A stretch of DNA of 64,000 nucleotides from Pseudomonas veronii (GCF_001439695.1 NZ_JYLL01000006.1:284434-348433), one strand, 5' to 3'; shown: positions 27,659 through 39,218, counted from the first letter of the stretch. Notes: generated from the letters alone by a model not told the origin. A program made the numbers and translations.

Positions 27659-28817
27659 TCACAAACCCTCGCGCAAGCGTCTGATGCTCATGGGTGTCGG
27701 CGGCCTGACCCTGGCCGCCCTGCTGGTCGCCAACGGCCTGTACGCCCGCACAATGCACGAGCGCTCCGTCACCGCCTGGACCGAAACCGCCGCCGTGCCG
27801 CAGGTGATGGTGTTCCAGCCGCAGCAGAACGTAGCCGGTGACACCCTGCGCCTGCCCGCTCACCTTGAAGCCTGGAGCAAGGCGCCGATCCATGCGCGGG
27901 TCAGCGGCTACTTGAAGGACTGGAAAGTCGACATCGGCAGCCAGGTCAAAGCCGGGCAAATCCTCGCCGAAATCGACAGCCCCGATCTCGATCAACAACT
28001 GGCGCAGACCCATGCGCGCCTGGTGCAGCAACAGGCCAATGCGCGACTGGCCGCCACCACCGCGACGCGTTGGCAGAACCTGCTGGCCAGCCATTCGGTG
28101 TCGCGCCAGGAGGCCGATGAAAAAACCTCCAACGCCGCAGCGGCCAAAGCCAACGCCGAAGCCGCCGCTGCCGATTACGCACGCTTGTCGGCGCTGGAAA
28201 GCTACAAGACTATCCGCGCGCCGTTCGCTGGCACCATCACTGCGCGCAACACCGACATCGGCCAGTTGATCAAGGCCGATACCGACAGCGACCCGGAGCT
28301 GTTCAACATCGCCGACACCCACCAGTTGCGCCTCTACGTACCGGTGCCGCAGAACTACGCGGCCGTCATCCACCCCGGGCTTGAAGCCGAGCTGAGTGTT
28401 CCCGAGCACCCCGGCGAACACTTCAAGGCGCACCTGATCGGCGACTCCACCGCCATCGACCGCCGCTCCGGCACCCTGCTCGCGCAGTTTGTCGCCGACA
28501 ACCCCAACGGCGAGTTGCTGCCGGGCGATTACGCCGAAGCCACCCTGCCGATTCCGGCAGACACCCATGGCGTGAGCATCCCGGCCAGCGCGCTGATCTT
28601 CCGTGCCCAAGGCACCCAGGTCGCGGTGCTGGATGCGCAAAACCACATACACCTGCAGGCCATCCATATCGGCCTGGACCTGGGCGAACGCCTGGTGATC
28701 GACCAGGGCCTGAAACCCGCCGACCGCGTGGTCGACAACCCACCCGACGCCCTGCGCGAAGGCGACCCCGTGCAACTGGCCGACGCCTCCGGAGGTGCCC
28801 ATGCGCCCAAGGCTTAA
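27648..28817 (+). CDS. RND efflux periplasmic adaptor (membrane fusion protein)
   Basis: A 389-residue adaptor anchored by one N-terminal helix (LMLMGVGGLTLAALLVANGL), with no lipobox. It has the biotinyl-lipoyl halves (PIHARVSGYLKDWKVDIG; KTIRAPFAGTITARN), an alanine-rich coiled-coil hairpin between them, and beta-barrel and membrane-proximal domains at the C-terminus. It overlaps the pump gene by 11 bp and the outer-membrane gene by 17 bp, so translation is coupled. Confidence 0.94.
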   Translation: MSSDHKPSRKRLMLMGVGGLTLAALLVANGLYARTMHERSVTAWTETAAVPQVMVFQPQQNVAGDTLRLPAHLEAWSKAPIHARVSGYLKDWKVDIGSQVKAGQILAEIDSPDLDQQLAQTHARLVQQQANARLAATTATRWQNLLASHSVSRQEADEKTSNAAAAKANAEAAAADYARLSALESYKTIRAPFAGTITARNTDIGQLIKADTDSDPELFNIADTHQLRLYVPVPQNYAAVIHPGLEAELSVPEHPGEHFKAHLIGDSTAIDRRSGTLLAQFVADNPNGELLPGDYAEATLPIPADTHGVSIPASALIFRAQGTQVAVLDAQNHIHLQAIHIGLDLGERLVIDQGLKPADRVVDNPPDALREGDPVQLADASGGAHAPKA

Positions 28818-30219
28818 ACCACTTGCCGCGGTGATGCTGCTGGCGTTGCAAGGTTGCTCGCTGGCGCCGACCTACAACGTGCCGGCGATCGACCTGCCAG
28901 CCAACTATCGCGAACAGACCAGCGATGGCCCCTGGCACAGCGCGCAGCCGTCCGACCAACTGGCGCCGCAGTGGTGGACGCTCTACCGCGAACCGCGCCT
29001 GGATCAGCTGCAACAGCAATTGCTCAAGGCCAACCCGGACCTGGCGGCAGCGCTGGCGCACTTCGATGCATCCCAGGCGTATGCCAGCCAATTGCATGCC
29101 GGGCTGTTCCCGCAGATCACGGCCAGCGCACAACCGCTGCGTCAGCGCCAATCCGACTCGCGTCCGCTGCGCAGTACCACGCAGCCGTCGGTTTACAACA
29201 GCAACACGGCGGGGTTTTCGTTGAGCTACGACTTGGACCTGTGGGGCAAAATCCGCAACCAGGTGGCGGCGGGTGATGCGCAGGCGCAAGCGTCGGGCGA
29301 CGATCTGGCGGTAGCGCGCTTGAGCTTGCAGCATCAGTTGGCGACCTTGTACGTGCAGCTCAATGGGCTGGATGCGCAAAGTCGGATTCTCAACAGCTCG
29401 CTGGAGGATTTCAGCCAGGCCCTGCAACTGACCCGCAGCCGCTACGAGGGCCAGATTGCTTCGGAACTGGACCTGACCCGCGCGCAAAACCAGCTCGCCC
29501 AAGCCAAGGCGCAACTGGATGAAGTACGCGGGCAACGCAACCTCACCGAGCATGCCATCGGTGAACTGGTCGGCGTGGCGGCCAGCGACTTCACACTGCC
29601 GGCGAGCCAACAACTGATCGCCCTGCCGGGGATTCCGTCGCAACTGCCGAGCCACCTGCTACAACGTCGCCCGGACATTGCGGCGGCAGAGCGCCGAGTG
29701 TTTGCGGCCAACGCAAATATCGGCGTGGCCAAGGCCGCGTGGTACCCGGATTTCAGTCTGACCGGGCTGATTGGCGGGCAGACCCAAGGCGTGGGGAATT
29801 TACTGTCGGCGGGCAATCGGTATTGGGCGCTGGGGCCGCTGATGAACTTGCCGATCTTCGATGGCGGTCGCTTGAGCGCCAACGAACGCCAGGCCAAGGC
29901 CGAGTTCGAACAAGCCTCGGCACAGTACCGCAGCCAGGTACTGAAAGCCGTGCGCGAGGTCGAAGACAACCTGGCACAGCTAAGGGATTTGCAGCAGGAG
30001 GCACAGGATGAACAAGCCGCGGCAGATGCGGCGCAGCATACGCAAGCGTTGGCGATGAACAGCTACCAGGCCGGCGCGGTGAGCTATCTGGATGTAGTGA
30101 CCGCGCAGACAGCGGCGTTACAGGCACAGCGGACCTTGCAGGCGGTGCAGACACGGCAGTTGCAGGCGAGTGTGGGGCTGGTCACCGCGCTGGGCGGCGG
30201 CTGGCAACCTGGCGCCTGA
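28801..30219 (+). CDS. RND efflux outer-membrane factor (NodT/OprM family lipoprotein)
   Basis: A 472-residue TolC-like channel with a lipobox LQGC (Cys19). The two repeated OEP domains are visible, e.g. SYDLDLWGKIRNQVAAG and LPIFDGGRL with HLLQRRPDIAAAERR. I choose ATG 28801 because GGAGG ends 6 nt before it. It completes the tripartite pump and is followed by a terminator hairpin. Confidence 0.95.
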   Translation: MRPRLKPLAAVMLLALQGCSLAPTYNVPAIDLPANYREQTSDGPWHSAQPSDQLAPQWWTLYREPRLDQLQQQLLKANPDLAAALAHFDASQAYASQLHAGLFPQITASAQPLRQRQSDSRPLRSTTQPSVYNSNTAGFSLSYDLDLWGKIRNQVAAGDAQAQASGDDLAVARLSLQHQLATLYVQLNGLDAQSRILNSSLEDFSQALQLTRSRYEGQIASELDLTRAQNQLAQAKAQLDEVRGQRNLTEHAIGELVGVAASDFTLPASQQLIALPGIPSQLPSHLLQRRPDIAAAERRVFAANANIGVAKAAWYPDFSLTGLIGGQTQGVGNLLSAGNRYWALGPLMNLPIFDGGRLSANERQAKAEFEQASAQYRSQVLKAVREVEDNLAQLRDLQQEAQDEQAAADAAQHTQALAMNSYQAGAVSYLDVVTAQTAALQAQRTLQAVQTRQLQASVGLVTALGGGWQPGA

Positions 30220-30231
30220 CGCTTTTTTTGT

Positions 30232-30263
30232 GCAAACCAGCTCAAAGGTGGGAGCTGGTTTGC
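30232..30263 (+). terminator. Terminator of the efflux operon
   Basis: A 12-bp stem GCAAACCAGCTC/GAGCTGGTTTGC just after the last gene, followed by CTTT. Confidence 0.65.
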
Positions 30264-30423
30264 CTTTGATGAGGCTGGATCAGCCAGACATCACCGACTG
30301 ATCCAGCGCATATTCAGTCTTCCGGCCGACTGTTGAGAAACACGGTCACTGCCGTGTAATCACTGTCATTGGCGTGTCGGTACGCGGTATTGCTGTGATA
30401 GCGGCGGCGTCAGTTCCGGCCTC

Positions 30424-30661
30424 ATCGGGGGCAAGCCCCCTCCCACACTGGTCCGGCGCCAGACACACAATGTATGAACACCGCAGAGCCCATGTGGGAG
30501 GATTCAAGCCCATCCCACACTGGTCCGGCGCCAGACACACAATGTATGAACACCGCAGAGCCCATGTGGGAGGATTCAAGCCAACCCCACACTGGTCCGG
30601 CGCCAGACACACAATGTATGAACACCGCAGATCCCATGTGGGAGGGAGCTTGCTCCCGATA
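30424..30661. repeat. REP pair enclosing three tandem 72-bp units
   Basis: A left REP (30424-30447, ATCGGGGGCAAGCCCCCT type) and a right REP (30637-30661) in inverted orientation enclose three 72-bp direct repeats with starts at about 30442, 30514 and 30586. Each unit holds CAGACACACAATGTATGAAC (30460, 30532, 30604). Because 72 is a multiple of three, all frames here give repetitive open reading frames, which I regard as noncoding. No gene is visible from 30264 to 30755. Confidence 0.85.
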
Positions 30662-30755
30662 GCGTTCGCACAGACACATCCTGCCAAAAGCCTGCCCTTC
30701 AACCTGCAGTTCACCCATCTAGCCTCTCAAAACACACCCAGAGAGAGGCCAGGGA

Positions 30756-31214
30756 ATGCCCGACTTACCCGCTTCACACCGCCTGCGTATCGGTCGATTC
30801 AGCGAACCCAACCGTATCTACCTCATCACCACCAACACCCACGAACGCATCCCGATATTCAAGAATTTCCATCTCGGTCGCTTGGTGGTCTGGCAGTTTC
30901 GATTAGCTCAGTACCAAGGGCTGGCGAACTCCCTGGCATGGGTGATCATGCCGGACCATTTCCATTGGCTGCTCGAACTGAAAAAAGGCTCGCTGGCTGA
31001 CCTGATGCGCCAGGTGAAGTCCAAAAGCACACGGAGCGTCAACGGTGCGAGCGAACGCAAGGGGAGGCTTTGGCAGGAAAGTTTCCATGACCGGGCGCTG
31101 CGCAAGGAAGACGACTTGGTGAAAATGGCCCGGTATGTGGTGGCCAATCCATTGCGGGCGGGATTGGTTAGCCGGATTGGCGACTACCCGTTGTGGGATG
31201 CCATTTGGGTATAG
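30756..31214 (+). CDS. REP-associated tyrosine transposase (RAYT, Y1 family)
   Basis: A 152-residue single-domain HUH nuclease related to IS200/IS605 transposases. It has the metal-binding HFH in VIMPDHFHWLLE, the catalytic tyrosine in MARYVVANPLRAGLV, and the LWQESFHDRALR segment typical of RAYTs. RAYTs bind and cleave REP palindromes and are thought to spread REPINs. The gene is bracketed by REP structures at 30424-30661 and 31227-31450. It looks intact and is probably domesticated (single copy in this window, no IS ends). Confidence 0.95.
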   Translation: MPDLPASHRLRIGRFSEPNRIYLITTNTHERIPIFKNFHLGRLVVWQFRLAQYQGLANSLAWVIMPDHFHWLLELKKGSLADLMRQVKSKSTRSVNGASERKGRLWQESFHDRALRKEDDLVKMARYVVANPLRAGLVSRIGDYPLWDAIWV

Positions 31215-31226
31215 ACACAGTTCAAC

Positions 31227-31316
31227 TGTGGGAGGGGGGCTTGCTCGCGATGGCGGTGGGTCAATCACATGTGTATCGGCTGAACCACTGCTATCGGGAG
31301 CAAGCTCCCTCCCACA
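31227..31316. repeat. REPIN downstream of the RAYT gene
   Basis: Two inverted REP palindromes (TGTGGGAGGGGGGCTTGCTC ... CAAGCTCCCTCCCACA). The 31227-31316 unit is largely the reverse complement of the next one at 31362-31450. Confidence 0.85.
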
Positions 31317-31361
31317 CTGATCCCGCGCCAGACACACAATGTATGAACACCGCAAAACCCA

Positions 31362-31450
31362 TGTGGGAGGGAGCTTGCTCCCGATAGCAGTGGTTCAGCC
31401 AGCTCATCTGTAACTGACCCACCGCCATCGCGAGCAAGCCCCCTCCCACA
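31362..31450. repeat. Second, inverted REPIN downstream of the RAYT gene
   Basis: The same REPIN in the opposite orientation. The 45-bp gap between the two contains CAGACACACAATGTATGAAC (31329-31348), the core of the 72-bp repeat on the other side of the RAYT gene. Confidence 0.85.
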
Positions 31451-31464
31451 GGTTTTACCGCGTT

Positions 31465-32748
31465 TCAGGCCGCGCGTTTGCCGCTGGCAATGGCGGCCGA
31501 GGCGGCCACCATCGCCCGCAACAACACCGCACACCCCGCCGCCAGGTCATCCGGCGCGGCGTTTTCGATTTCGTTGTGGCTGATGCCGCCTTCGCATGGC
31601 ACGAAGATCATCCCCGCCGGGCCGAGTTCGGCGACGAAGATCGCGTCGTGCCCTGCCCCGCTGACGATGTCCATGTTCGACAACCCCAACCCATTCGCCG
31701 CATCGCGCACTGCGTCGACGCAACCCTTGTCGAAATACAGCGGCGGGAAGTCGGCGGTGGGTGTCATTTCAAAACTCAACCCATGCTTGGCGCAGGTCTC
31801 GTCGATCACCTGGCGTACCTGGGCGATCATCGAATCCAAGCGCGCCGGTTCCAGGTGGCGGAAGTCCAGGGTCATACGCACCTCACCCGGGATGACGTTG
31901 CGTGAGCCCGGATAAGCCTGCAAGCAACCGACAGTGCCACACGCATGCGGCTGATGCCCCAATGCCGCCGCATTCACCGCCGCGACCACGGCGGCTGCGC
32001 CGACCAGGGCATCCTTGCGCAGGTGCATCGGCGTCGGCCCCGCGTGGGCTTCAACGCCGCGCAGGGTCAAGTCGAACCACTTTTGCCCGAGGGCACCGAG
32101 CACCACGCCGATGGTTTTCTTTTCATCCTCAAGAATCGGCCCCTGTTCGATATGTGCCTCGAAATAGGCGCCGACTTTGTGCCCACTCTCCGGCCGCGTC
32201 CCCGCATAGCCGATCGCATTCAGTGCCGCGCCGACGCTGATACCCTGCGCATCGACCTTGGCGAGGGTGTCGGCCAGGCTGAATTTCTCGGCAAACACCC
32301 CCGATCCCATCATGCACGGCGGGAAGCGCGAGCCCTCTTCGTTGGTCCACACCACCACTTCCAGCGGCGCCTCGGTTTGCACCTTGAGGTCGTTGAGGGT
32401 GCGCAACACTTCCACACCGGCCAGCACGCCGAAGCAGCCATCGAACTTGCCACCGGTGGGCTGGGTGTCGATATGGCTGCCCGTCATCACTGGCGGAAGG
32501 TCGGGGTTACGCCCGGGGCGACGGGCGAAGATGTTGCCGATACCGTCGACGGTCACGCTGCACCCGGCCTCTTCGCACCATTGCACGAACAGGTCGCGGG
32601 CCTGGCGGTCGAGGTCGGTGAGGGCCAGGCGGCACACGCCGCCCTTGGCGGTGGCGCCGAGCTTGGCCAGCTCCATCAACGACTGCCACAAACGGTCGCG
32701 GTTGATGTGCTGATGGGTCGATTGCAGAACGTCTAGGGCAGCGTTCAT
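31465..32748 (-). CDS. N-carbamoyl-beta-alanine amidohydrolase (Zn-dependent)
   Basis: A 427-residue M20-type amidase, the third step of reductive pyrimidine breakdown, releasing beta-alanine, CO2 and ammonia. Metal-site segments are GSHIDTQPTGGKFDG, NEEGSRFPP, HIEQGPILE and GAGHDAIF. The fold also serves hydantoinase- and allantoate-type amidases, but the neighbours (dihydropyrimidinase, PreT/PreA) favour N-carbamoyl-beta-alanine. GGAGA precedes the ATG. It is probably co-transcribed with the NCS1 transporter gene upstream, with one REP between them. Confidence 0.9.
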   Translation of the reverse strand: MNAALDVLQSTHQHINRDRLWQSLMELAKLGATAKGGVCRLALTDLDRQARDLFVQWCEEAGCSVTVDGIGNIFARRPGRNPDLPPVMTGSHIDTQPTGGKFDGCFGVLAGVEVLRTLNDLKVQTEAPLEVVVWTNEEGSRFPPCMMGSGVFAEKFSLADTLAKVDAQGISVGAALNAIGYAGTRPESGHKVGAYFEAHIEQGPILEDEKKTIGVVLGALGQKWFDLTLRGVEAHAGPTPMHLRKDALVGAAAVVAAVNAAALGHQPHACGTVGCLQAYPGSRNVIPGEVRMTLDFRHLEPARLDSMIAQVRQVIDETCAKHGLSFEMTPTADFPPLYFDKGCVDAVRDAANGLGLSNMDIVSGAGHDAIFVAELGPAGMIFVPCEGGISHNEIENAAPDDLAAGCAVLLRAMVAASAAIASGKRAA

Positions 32749-32793
32749 GGGGATCTCCTCAGGCTACATGTTATGAATGGAATGCAGTTCAAA

Positions 32794-32834
32794 GGTGGGA
32801 GGGGGCTTGCTCCCGATTGCAGTGGGTCAGTCAC
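32794..32834. repeat. Single REP between amidohydrolase and transporter genes
   Basis: GGTGGGAGGGGGCTTGCTCC followed by the usual AGTGGGTCAGTCAC arm, without a complete inverted partner. It lies in the 132-bp gap of the putative operon. Confidence 0.75.
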
Positions 32835-32880
32835 CCGTGCAGTGGTGGAATGACCACCTGTTTGACTGCATTCCATCGCG

Positions 32881-34368
32881 TTACAGCAGGGATTTGGCCG
32901 GCATCGGCGTCAGGCCACGCCTGGCATTCAGCCCGTAATACAACACGCCGCCCAACGCCGAACCGGTAAACCAGCCATAGCTGTAGAACCAGCTGAACAC
33001 GTCGCTGCCCAATGACAGCAAGGTCAGCACCACCGGCACGCCAAACGCGACAAACCCGCTCCAGTTCCACGCCGGGTACACGTCGTCACGGTACAAACCG
33101 GCGAGGTCCAGGCGCTGTTTGCGCGTGATGAAGTAGTCCACCACCATGATCCCGGCGATCGGCCCCAGCAGGCTGGAATAGCCGAGCAACCAGTTGGAAT
33201 ACACCGTCTCCAGGCTCACATCGGAAACGATCAGCCCGAGCTTCTTCAGCAGCTCGTGGCCCATCAACACCAACCCCACCAGGCCGGTGAGAATCACTGC
33301 CGAAGTGCGGTTGATCAGCTTGGGCGCGATGTTCTGGAAGTCGTTGGTGGGCGACACGATGTTCGCCGCCGTGTTGGTGGACAAGGTGGCGACGATGATC
33401 AATGCCATGGCCACGGCGACCCACACCGGGCTCTGGATATGCCCGATCAGCGTCACCGGGTCGGACACGCTGACGCCCACCAGTTTCACCGACGCGGCGG
33501 TCATGATCACACCGAGGGCGGCGAACAGGAACATGGTCAGCGGCAGGCCGAAAATCTGCCCGAGGATCTGGTCCTTCTGGCTCTTGGCGTAGCGGCTGAA
33601 GTCGGGAATATTCAGCGACAAGGTGGCCCAGAACCCCACCATCGCGGTCAGGCCGGCCATGAAGTAACCGGTCAGGCTTGCACCTTCGGGGCGTTTGGGC
33701 GGGATCGCCATCAACTCGCTGAGGGATACGTTCGGCATCGCCCACACCAGCAGGCCAATGCCCACCGCCACCAGCAGCGGTGCCGACAGGGTTTCCAGGC
33801 GCTTGATCGACTCGGCGCCGCGCAGCACCACCCACAGGTTGAGGGTCCAGAAGATCATGAAGCCGATCACCTCACCGGTGCCGCCCAAGGCCTTCCACCC
33901 CTCGAAAATCGAGCCCAGGAACAGGTGAATCGCCAGCCCGCCGAACATGGTCTGGATGCCGAACCAGCCGCACGCCACCAGCGCTCGGATCAGGCACGGC
34001 ACGTTGGAACCGAGGATGCCGAACGACGAACGCAGCAACACCGGGAACGGAATGCCGTACTTGGTACCGGGGAAGGCGTTGAGGGTCAGCGGGATCAGCA
34101 CCACGATATTGGCCAGGAGGATCGCCATCAGCGCCTCGCCCACCGACAAACCGAAGTACGCGGTAAGCACCCCGCCCAGCGTGTAGGTGGGCACGCAGAT
34201 CGACATGCCGACCCACAGCGCGGTGATGTGCCACTTGTTCCACGTGCGTTCATGCACCTTGGTCGGTGCCATGTCGTGGTTGTAGCGAGGGCTGTCGAGG
34301 ACGTCGGGGCCGGCGTCGAGTTCGTACAGGCCGTTGCGTTCAATAACTTGCGATCTGTTCTGTTGCAT
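32881..34368 (-). CDS. NCS1 family nucleobase transporter
   Basis: A 495-residue permease with 12 predicted helices. N-terminal YELDAGPDVLDSPRYNHDMAP precedes TM1, which contains TALWVGMSICVPTYTLGG, the NCS1 signature region; later GFWATLSLNIPDFSRYAKSQ is also typical. By context it brings in uracil, thymine or dihydropyrimidines/hydantoins. Divergent from the dihydropyrimidinase gene. Confidence 0.92.
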   Translation of the reverse strand: MQQNRSQVIERNGLYELDAGPDVLDSPRYNHDMAPTKVHERTWNKWHITALWVGMSICVPTYTLGGVLTAYFGLSVGEALMAILLANIVVLIPLTLNAFPGTKYGIPFPVLLRSSFGILGSNVPCLIRALVACGWFGIQTMFGGLAIHLFLGSIFEGWKALGGTGEVIGFMIFWTLNLWVVLRGAESIKRLETLSAPLLVAVGIGLLVWAMPNVSLSELMAIPPKRPEGASLTGYFMAGLTAMVGFWATLSLNIPDFSRYAKSQKDQILGQIFGLPLTMFLFAALGVIMTAASVKLVGVSVSDPVTLIGHIQSPVWVAVAMALIIVATLSTNTAANIVSPTNDFQNIAPKLINRTSAVILTGLVGLVLMGHELLKKLGLIVSDVSLETVYSNWLLGYSSLLGPIAGIMVVDYFITRKQRLDLAGLYRDDVYPAWNWSGFVAFGVPVVLTLLSLGSDVFSWFYSYGWFTGSALGGVLYYGLNARRGLTPMPAKSLL

Positions 34369-36410
<2,042 letters not shown>

Positions 36411-36414
36411 GACC

Positions 36415-36501
36415 GCTATCGGGGGCAAGCCCCCTCCCACAATTGACCGCATGCTTTCAGACACAATGCGATCACTGTGGGAGGGGGCTTGCCCCCGATG
36501 A
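36415..36501. repeat. REP pair between hydA and preT
   Basis: Inverted REPs (36415-36441 and 36476-36501) around a 34-bp spacer containing TTGACCGCATGCTTTCAGAC. The spacer is nearly the same as in the pair at 39219-39303. Confidence 0.85.
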
Positions 36502-36565
36502 GGTCAGCCCAGGCAACAAAAATGCCCGCCAGAGGCAATCCGAAAAAAACCGTGAGGCCCACACC

Positions 36566-37933
36566 GTGATCCAGACCCTGACCCACCTCCCCCATCCCCA
36601 TGAAGACGGGGCGACCCTCGCCAGCCATTTCACCGACCTGGCACCGCCCCTCAACGCTCGCCAGGCGCAACTGGAAGCCTCGCGCTGCCTGTATTGCTAC
36701 GACGCGCCGTGCGTGAATGCGTGCCCCAGCGAAATCGACATCCCGTCGTTCATCCGCAACCTCCACACCGACAACGTGCAAGGCGCCGCGCAGAAGATTC
36801 TCTCGGCCAATATCCTCGGCGGCAGCTGCGCCCGGGTCTGCCCCACCGAGATCCTGTGCCAGCAAGCCTGCGTGCGTAACCACGGCGAAGAATGCGCGCC
36901 GGTGCTGATCGGCCTGTTGCAACGCTACGCCATCGACAACGCGCACTTCAGCGAACACCCGTTCCAGCGCGCCGCCACCACTGGCAAGCGCATCGCCGTG
37001 GTCGGCGCCGGACCGGCCGGCCTGGCCTGCGCCCATCGCGCCGCGTTGCACGGCCACGATGTGGTGATCTTCGAAGCCCGGGAAAAAGCCGGCGGCCTGA
37101 ATGAATACGGGATCGCCAAGTACAAACTGGTGGATGACTTCGCGCAGAAGGAGCTGGAGTTCCTGCTGCAGATCGGCGGCATCGAGATCCGTCACGGCCA
37201 GCGCCTGGGCGACAACCTGTCGTTGAGCGAACTGCACCAGCACTTCGATGCGGTGTTCCTCGGCCTCGGCCTGGCCGCCAGCAAGCAACTCGGCCTGCCC
37301 CATGAGGACGCCCCCGGCCTGCTCGCCGCCACCGACTACATCCGCGAACTGCGCCAGGCCGACGACCTGAGCCAACTGCCCCTGGCCGACCGCTGCATCG
37401 TGCTCGGTGCCGGCAACACCGCCATCGACATGGCCGTGCAAATGGCCCGCCTCGGCGCCCGCGACGTCAACCTGGTGTACCGCCGGGGCCTGGCGGACAT
37501 GGGCGCCACCAGCCATGAGCAGGACATCGCCAAGGCCAATCAGGTTCGCCTGCTGACCTGGGCCCAGCCGGAGGAAGTGCTGCTGGACGAGCAAGGCCAT
37601 GTGCGCGGCATGCGTTTCGCCCGCACGCACCTGGACAACGGGCGCCTGCAACCCACCGGCGAAACCTTCGAACTGGCCGCCGATGCGATCTTCAAGGCCA
37701 TCGGCCAAGGTTTCGACAACGCCGCACTGCACGACCCGCTGGCCCAGCAACTGCAGCGAGTCGGCGAACGCATCTTCGTCGACGAGCAACTGCGCACCAG
37801 CATCCCCGGCGTGTATGCCGGCGGCGACTGCATCAGCCTCGGCCAGGACCTCACCGTACAGGCGGTGCAACACGGCAAGCTGGCGGCAGAAGCCATGCAC
37901 GCCCAACTCATGCTCAACGTGGAGGCTGCGTAA
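36566..37933 (+). CDS. preT: Dihydropyrimidine dehydrogenase subunit PreT
   Basis: A 455-residue flavoprotein that takes electrons from NAD(P)H for pyrimidine reduction with PreA. It has the N-terminal cysteine-rich iron-sulfur segment (CLYCYDAPCVNACPSEID; CARVCPTEILCQQAC), then the FAD motif VVGAGPAGLACAH and the NAD(P) motif VLGAGNTAIDMA, like the small subunit of glutamate synthase. I start at GTG 36566 with GTGAGG upstream; the longer frame runs into the REP. Its stop codon overlaps the preA start (TAATG). Confidence 0.95.
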   Translation: MIQTLTHLPHPHEDGATLASHFTDLAPPLNARQAQLEASRCLYCYDAPCVNACPSEIDIPSFIRNLHTDNVQGAAQKILSANILGGSCARVCPTEILCQQACVRNHGEECAPVLIGLLQRYAIDNAHFSEHPFQRAATTGKRIAVVGAGPAGLACAHRAALHGHDVVIFEAREKAGGLNEYGIAKYKLVDDFAQKELEFLLQIGGIEIRHGQRLGDNLSLSELHQHFDAVFLGLGLAASKQLGLPHEDAPGLLAATDYIRELRQADDLSQLPLADRCIVLGAGNTAIDMAVQMARLGARDVNLVYRRGLADMGATSHEQDIAKANQVRLLTWAQPEEVLLDEQGHVRGMRFARTHLDNGRLQPTGETFELAADAIFKAIGQGFDNAALHDPLAQQLQRVGERIFVDEQLRTSIPGVYAGGDCISLGQDLTVQAVQHGKLAAEAMHAQLMLNVEAA

Positions 37934-39207
37934 TGGCCGATCTCTCGATTGTCTTCGCCGGTATCAAAGCCCCCAACCCGTTCTGGCTGGCCTCCGCGCC
38001 GCCCACCGACAAAGCCTACAACGTGGTCCGCGCCTTTGAAGCCGGCTGGGGCGGCGTGGTCTGGAAAACCCTCGGGGAAGACCCGGCGGCGGTCAACGTG
38101 TCGTCGCGTTACTCGGCGCATTACGGCGCCAACCGCGAGGTGCTGGGCATCAACAACATCGAGCTGATCACCGACCGCTCTTTGGAGATCAACCTGCGCG
38201 AAATCACCCAGGTCAAAAAGGACTGGCCGGACCGCGCGCTGATCGTGTCGCTGATGGTGCCGTGCGTCGAAGAGTCCTGGAAAAACATCCTGCCGCTGGT
38301 GGAAGCCACCGGCTGCGACGGCATCGAGCTGAACTTCGGCTGCCCCCATGGCATGCCGGAGCGCGGCATGGGCGCGGCGGTCGGCCAGGTGCCGGAGTAT
38401 GTGGAACAGGTGACGCGCTGGTGCAAGACGTACTGTTCGCTGCCGGTGATCGTCAAGCTCACGCCGAATATCACCGACATCCGGGTGGCGGCGCGTGCGG
38501 CGTATCGCGGCGGTGCGGATGCGGTGTCGCTGATCAACACCATCAACTCCATCACCAGCGTGGACCTGGAACGCATGGTCGCCCTGCCGACGGTCGGCAC
38601 CCAGAGCACCCACGGCGGTTACTGCGGCTCGGCGGTCAAGCCGATCGCGCTGAACATGGTCGCCGAAATCGCCCGCGACCCGCAGACCCACGGCCTGCCG
38701 ATCTGCGGCATTGGCGGCATCGGCAACTGGCGCGATGCGGCGGAATTCGTCGCCCTCGGCTGCGGTGCCGTGCAGGTGTGTACGGCGGCGATGCTGCATG
38801 GCTTTCGCATCGTCGAAGAAATGAAGGACGGCCTGTCGCGCTGGATGGACAGTCAGGGCTACACCAGTCTGCAGGATTTTTCCGGGCGCGCCGTGGGCAA
38901 TACTACGGACTGGAAGTACCTGGATATCAACTACCAGGTGATCGCCAAGATCGATCAGGCCGCCTGCATCGGCTGCGGGCGTTGCCACATTGCCTGCGAA
39001 GATACGTCGCACCAGGCCATCGCCAGTTTGAAACAAGCGGACGGCACGCATAAGTACGAAGTGATCGATGACGAATGCGTGGGCTGCAACCTGTGCCAGA
39101 TCACCTGCCCGGTGGCCGATTGCATCGAGATGGTGCCGGTGGACACCGGCAAGCCGTTCTTGAACTGGACCCAGGACCCGCGTAATCCGTACCGGGAAGC
39201 GGTGTAG
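37933..39207 (+). CDS. preA: Dihydropyrimidine dehydrogenase subunit PreA
   Basis: A 424-residue enzyme that reduces uracil and thymine to dihydropyrimidines. The TIM-barrel dihydroorotate dehydrogenase-like part holds NFGCPHGMPERGMGAA and the FMN phosphate region GIGGIGNWRDA. The C-terminal ferredoxin domain has two 4Fe-4S sites, CIGCGRCHIAC and CVGCNLCQITCPV. GGAGG at the end of preT serves as its ribosome binding site. Confidence 0.96.
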   Translation: MADLSIVFAGIKAPNPFWLASAPPTDKAYNVVRAFEAGWGGVVWKTLGEDPAAVNVSSRYSAHYGANREVLGINNIELITDRSLEINLREITQVKKDWPDRALIVSLMVPCVEESWKNILPLVEATGCDGIELNFGCPHGMPERGMGAAVGQVPEYVEQVTRWCKTYCSLPVIVKLTPNITDIRVAARAAYRGGADAVSLINTINSITSVDLERMVALPTVGTQSTHGGYCGSAVKPIALNMVAEIARDPQTHGLPICGIGGIGNWRDAAEFVALGCGAVQVCTAAMLHGFRIVEEMKDGLSRWMDSQGYTSLQDFSGRAVGNTTDWKYLDINYQVIAKIDQAACIGCGRCHIACEDTSHQAIASLKQADGTHKYEVIDDECVGCNLCQITCPVADCIEMVPVDTGKPFLNWTQDPRNPYREAV

Positions 39208-39218
39208 TCCTGTAGAGC

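Noticed and set aside
30374..31000. Open frame with repeated HTMYEHRRAHVGG-like peptide
   Set aside because: It comes from the 72-bp tandem repeat (a multiple of three) and runs into the RAYT gene in another frame. All strands show similar periodic frames, so it is a repeat artefact.
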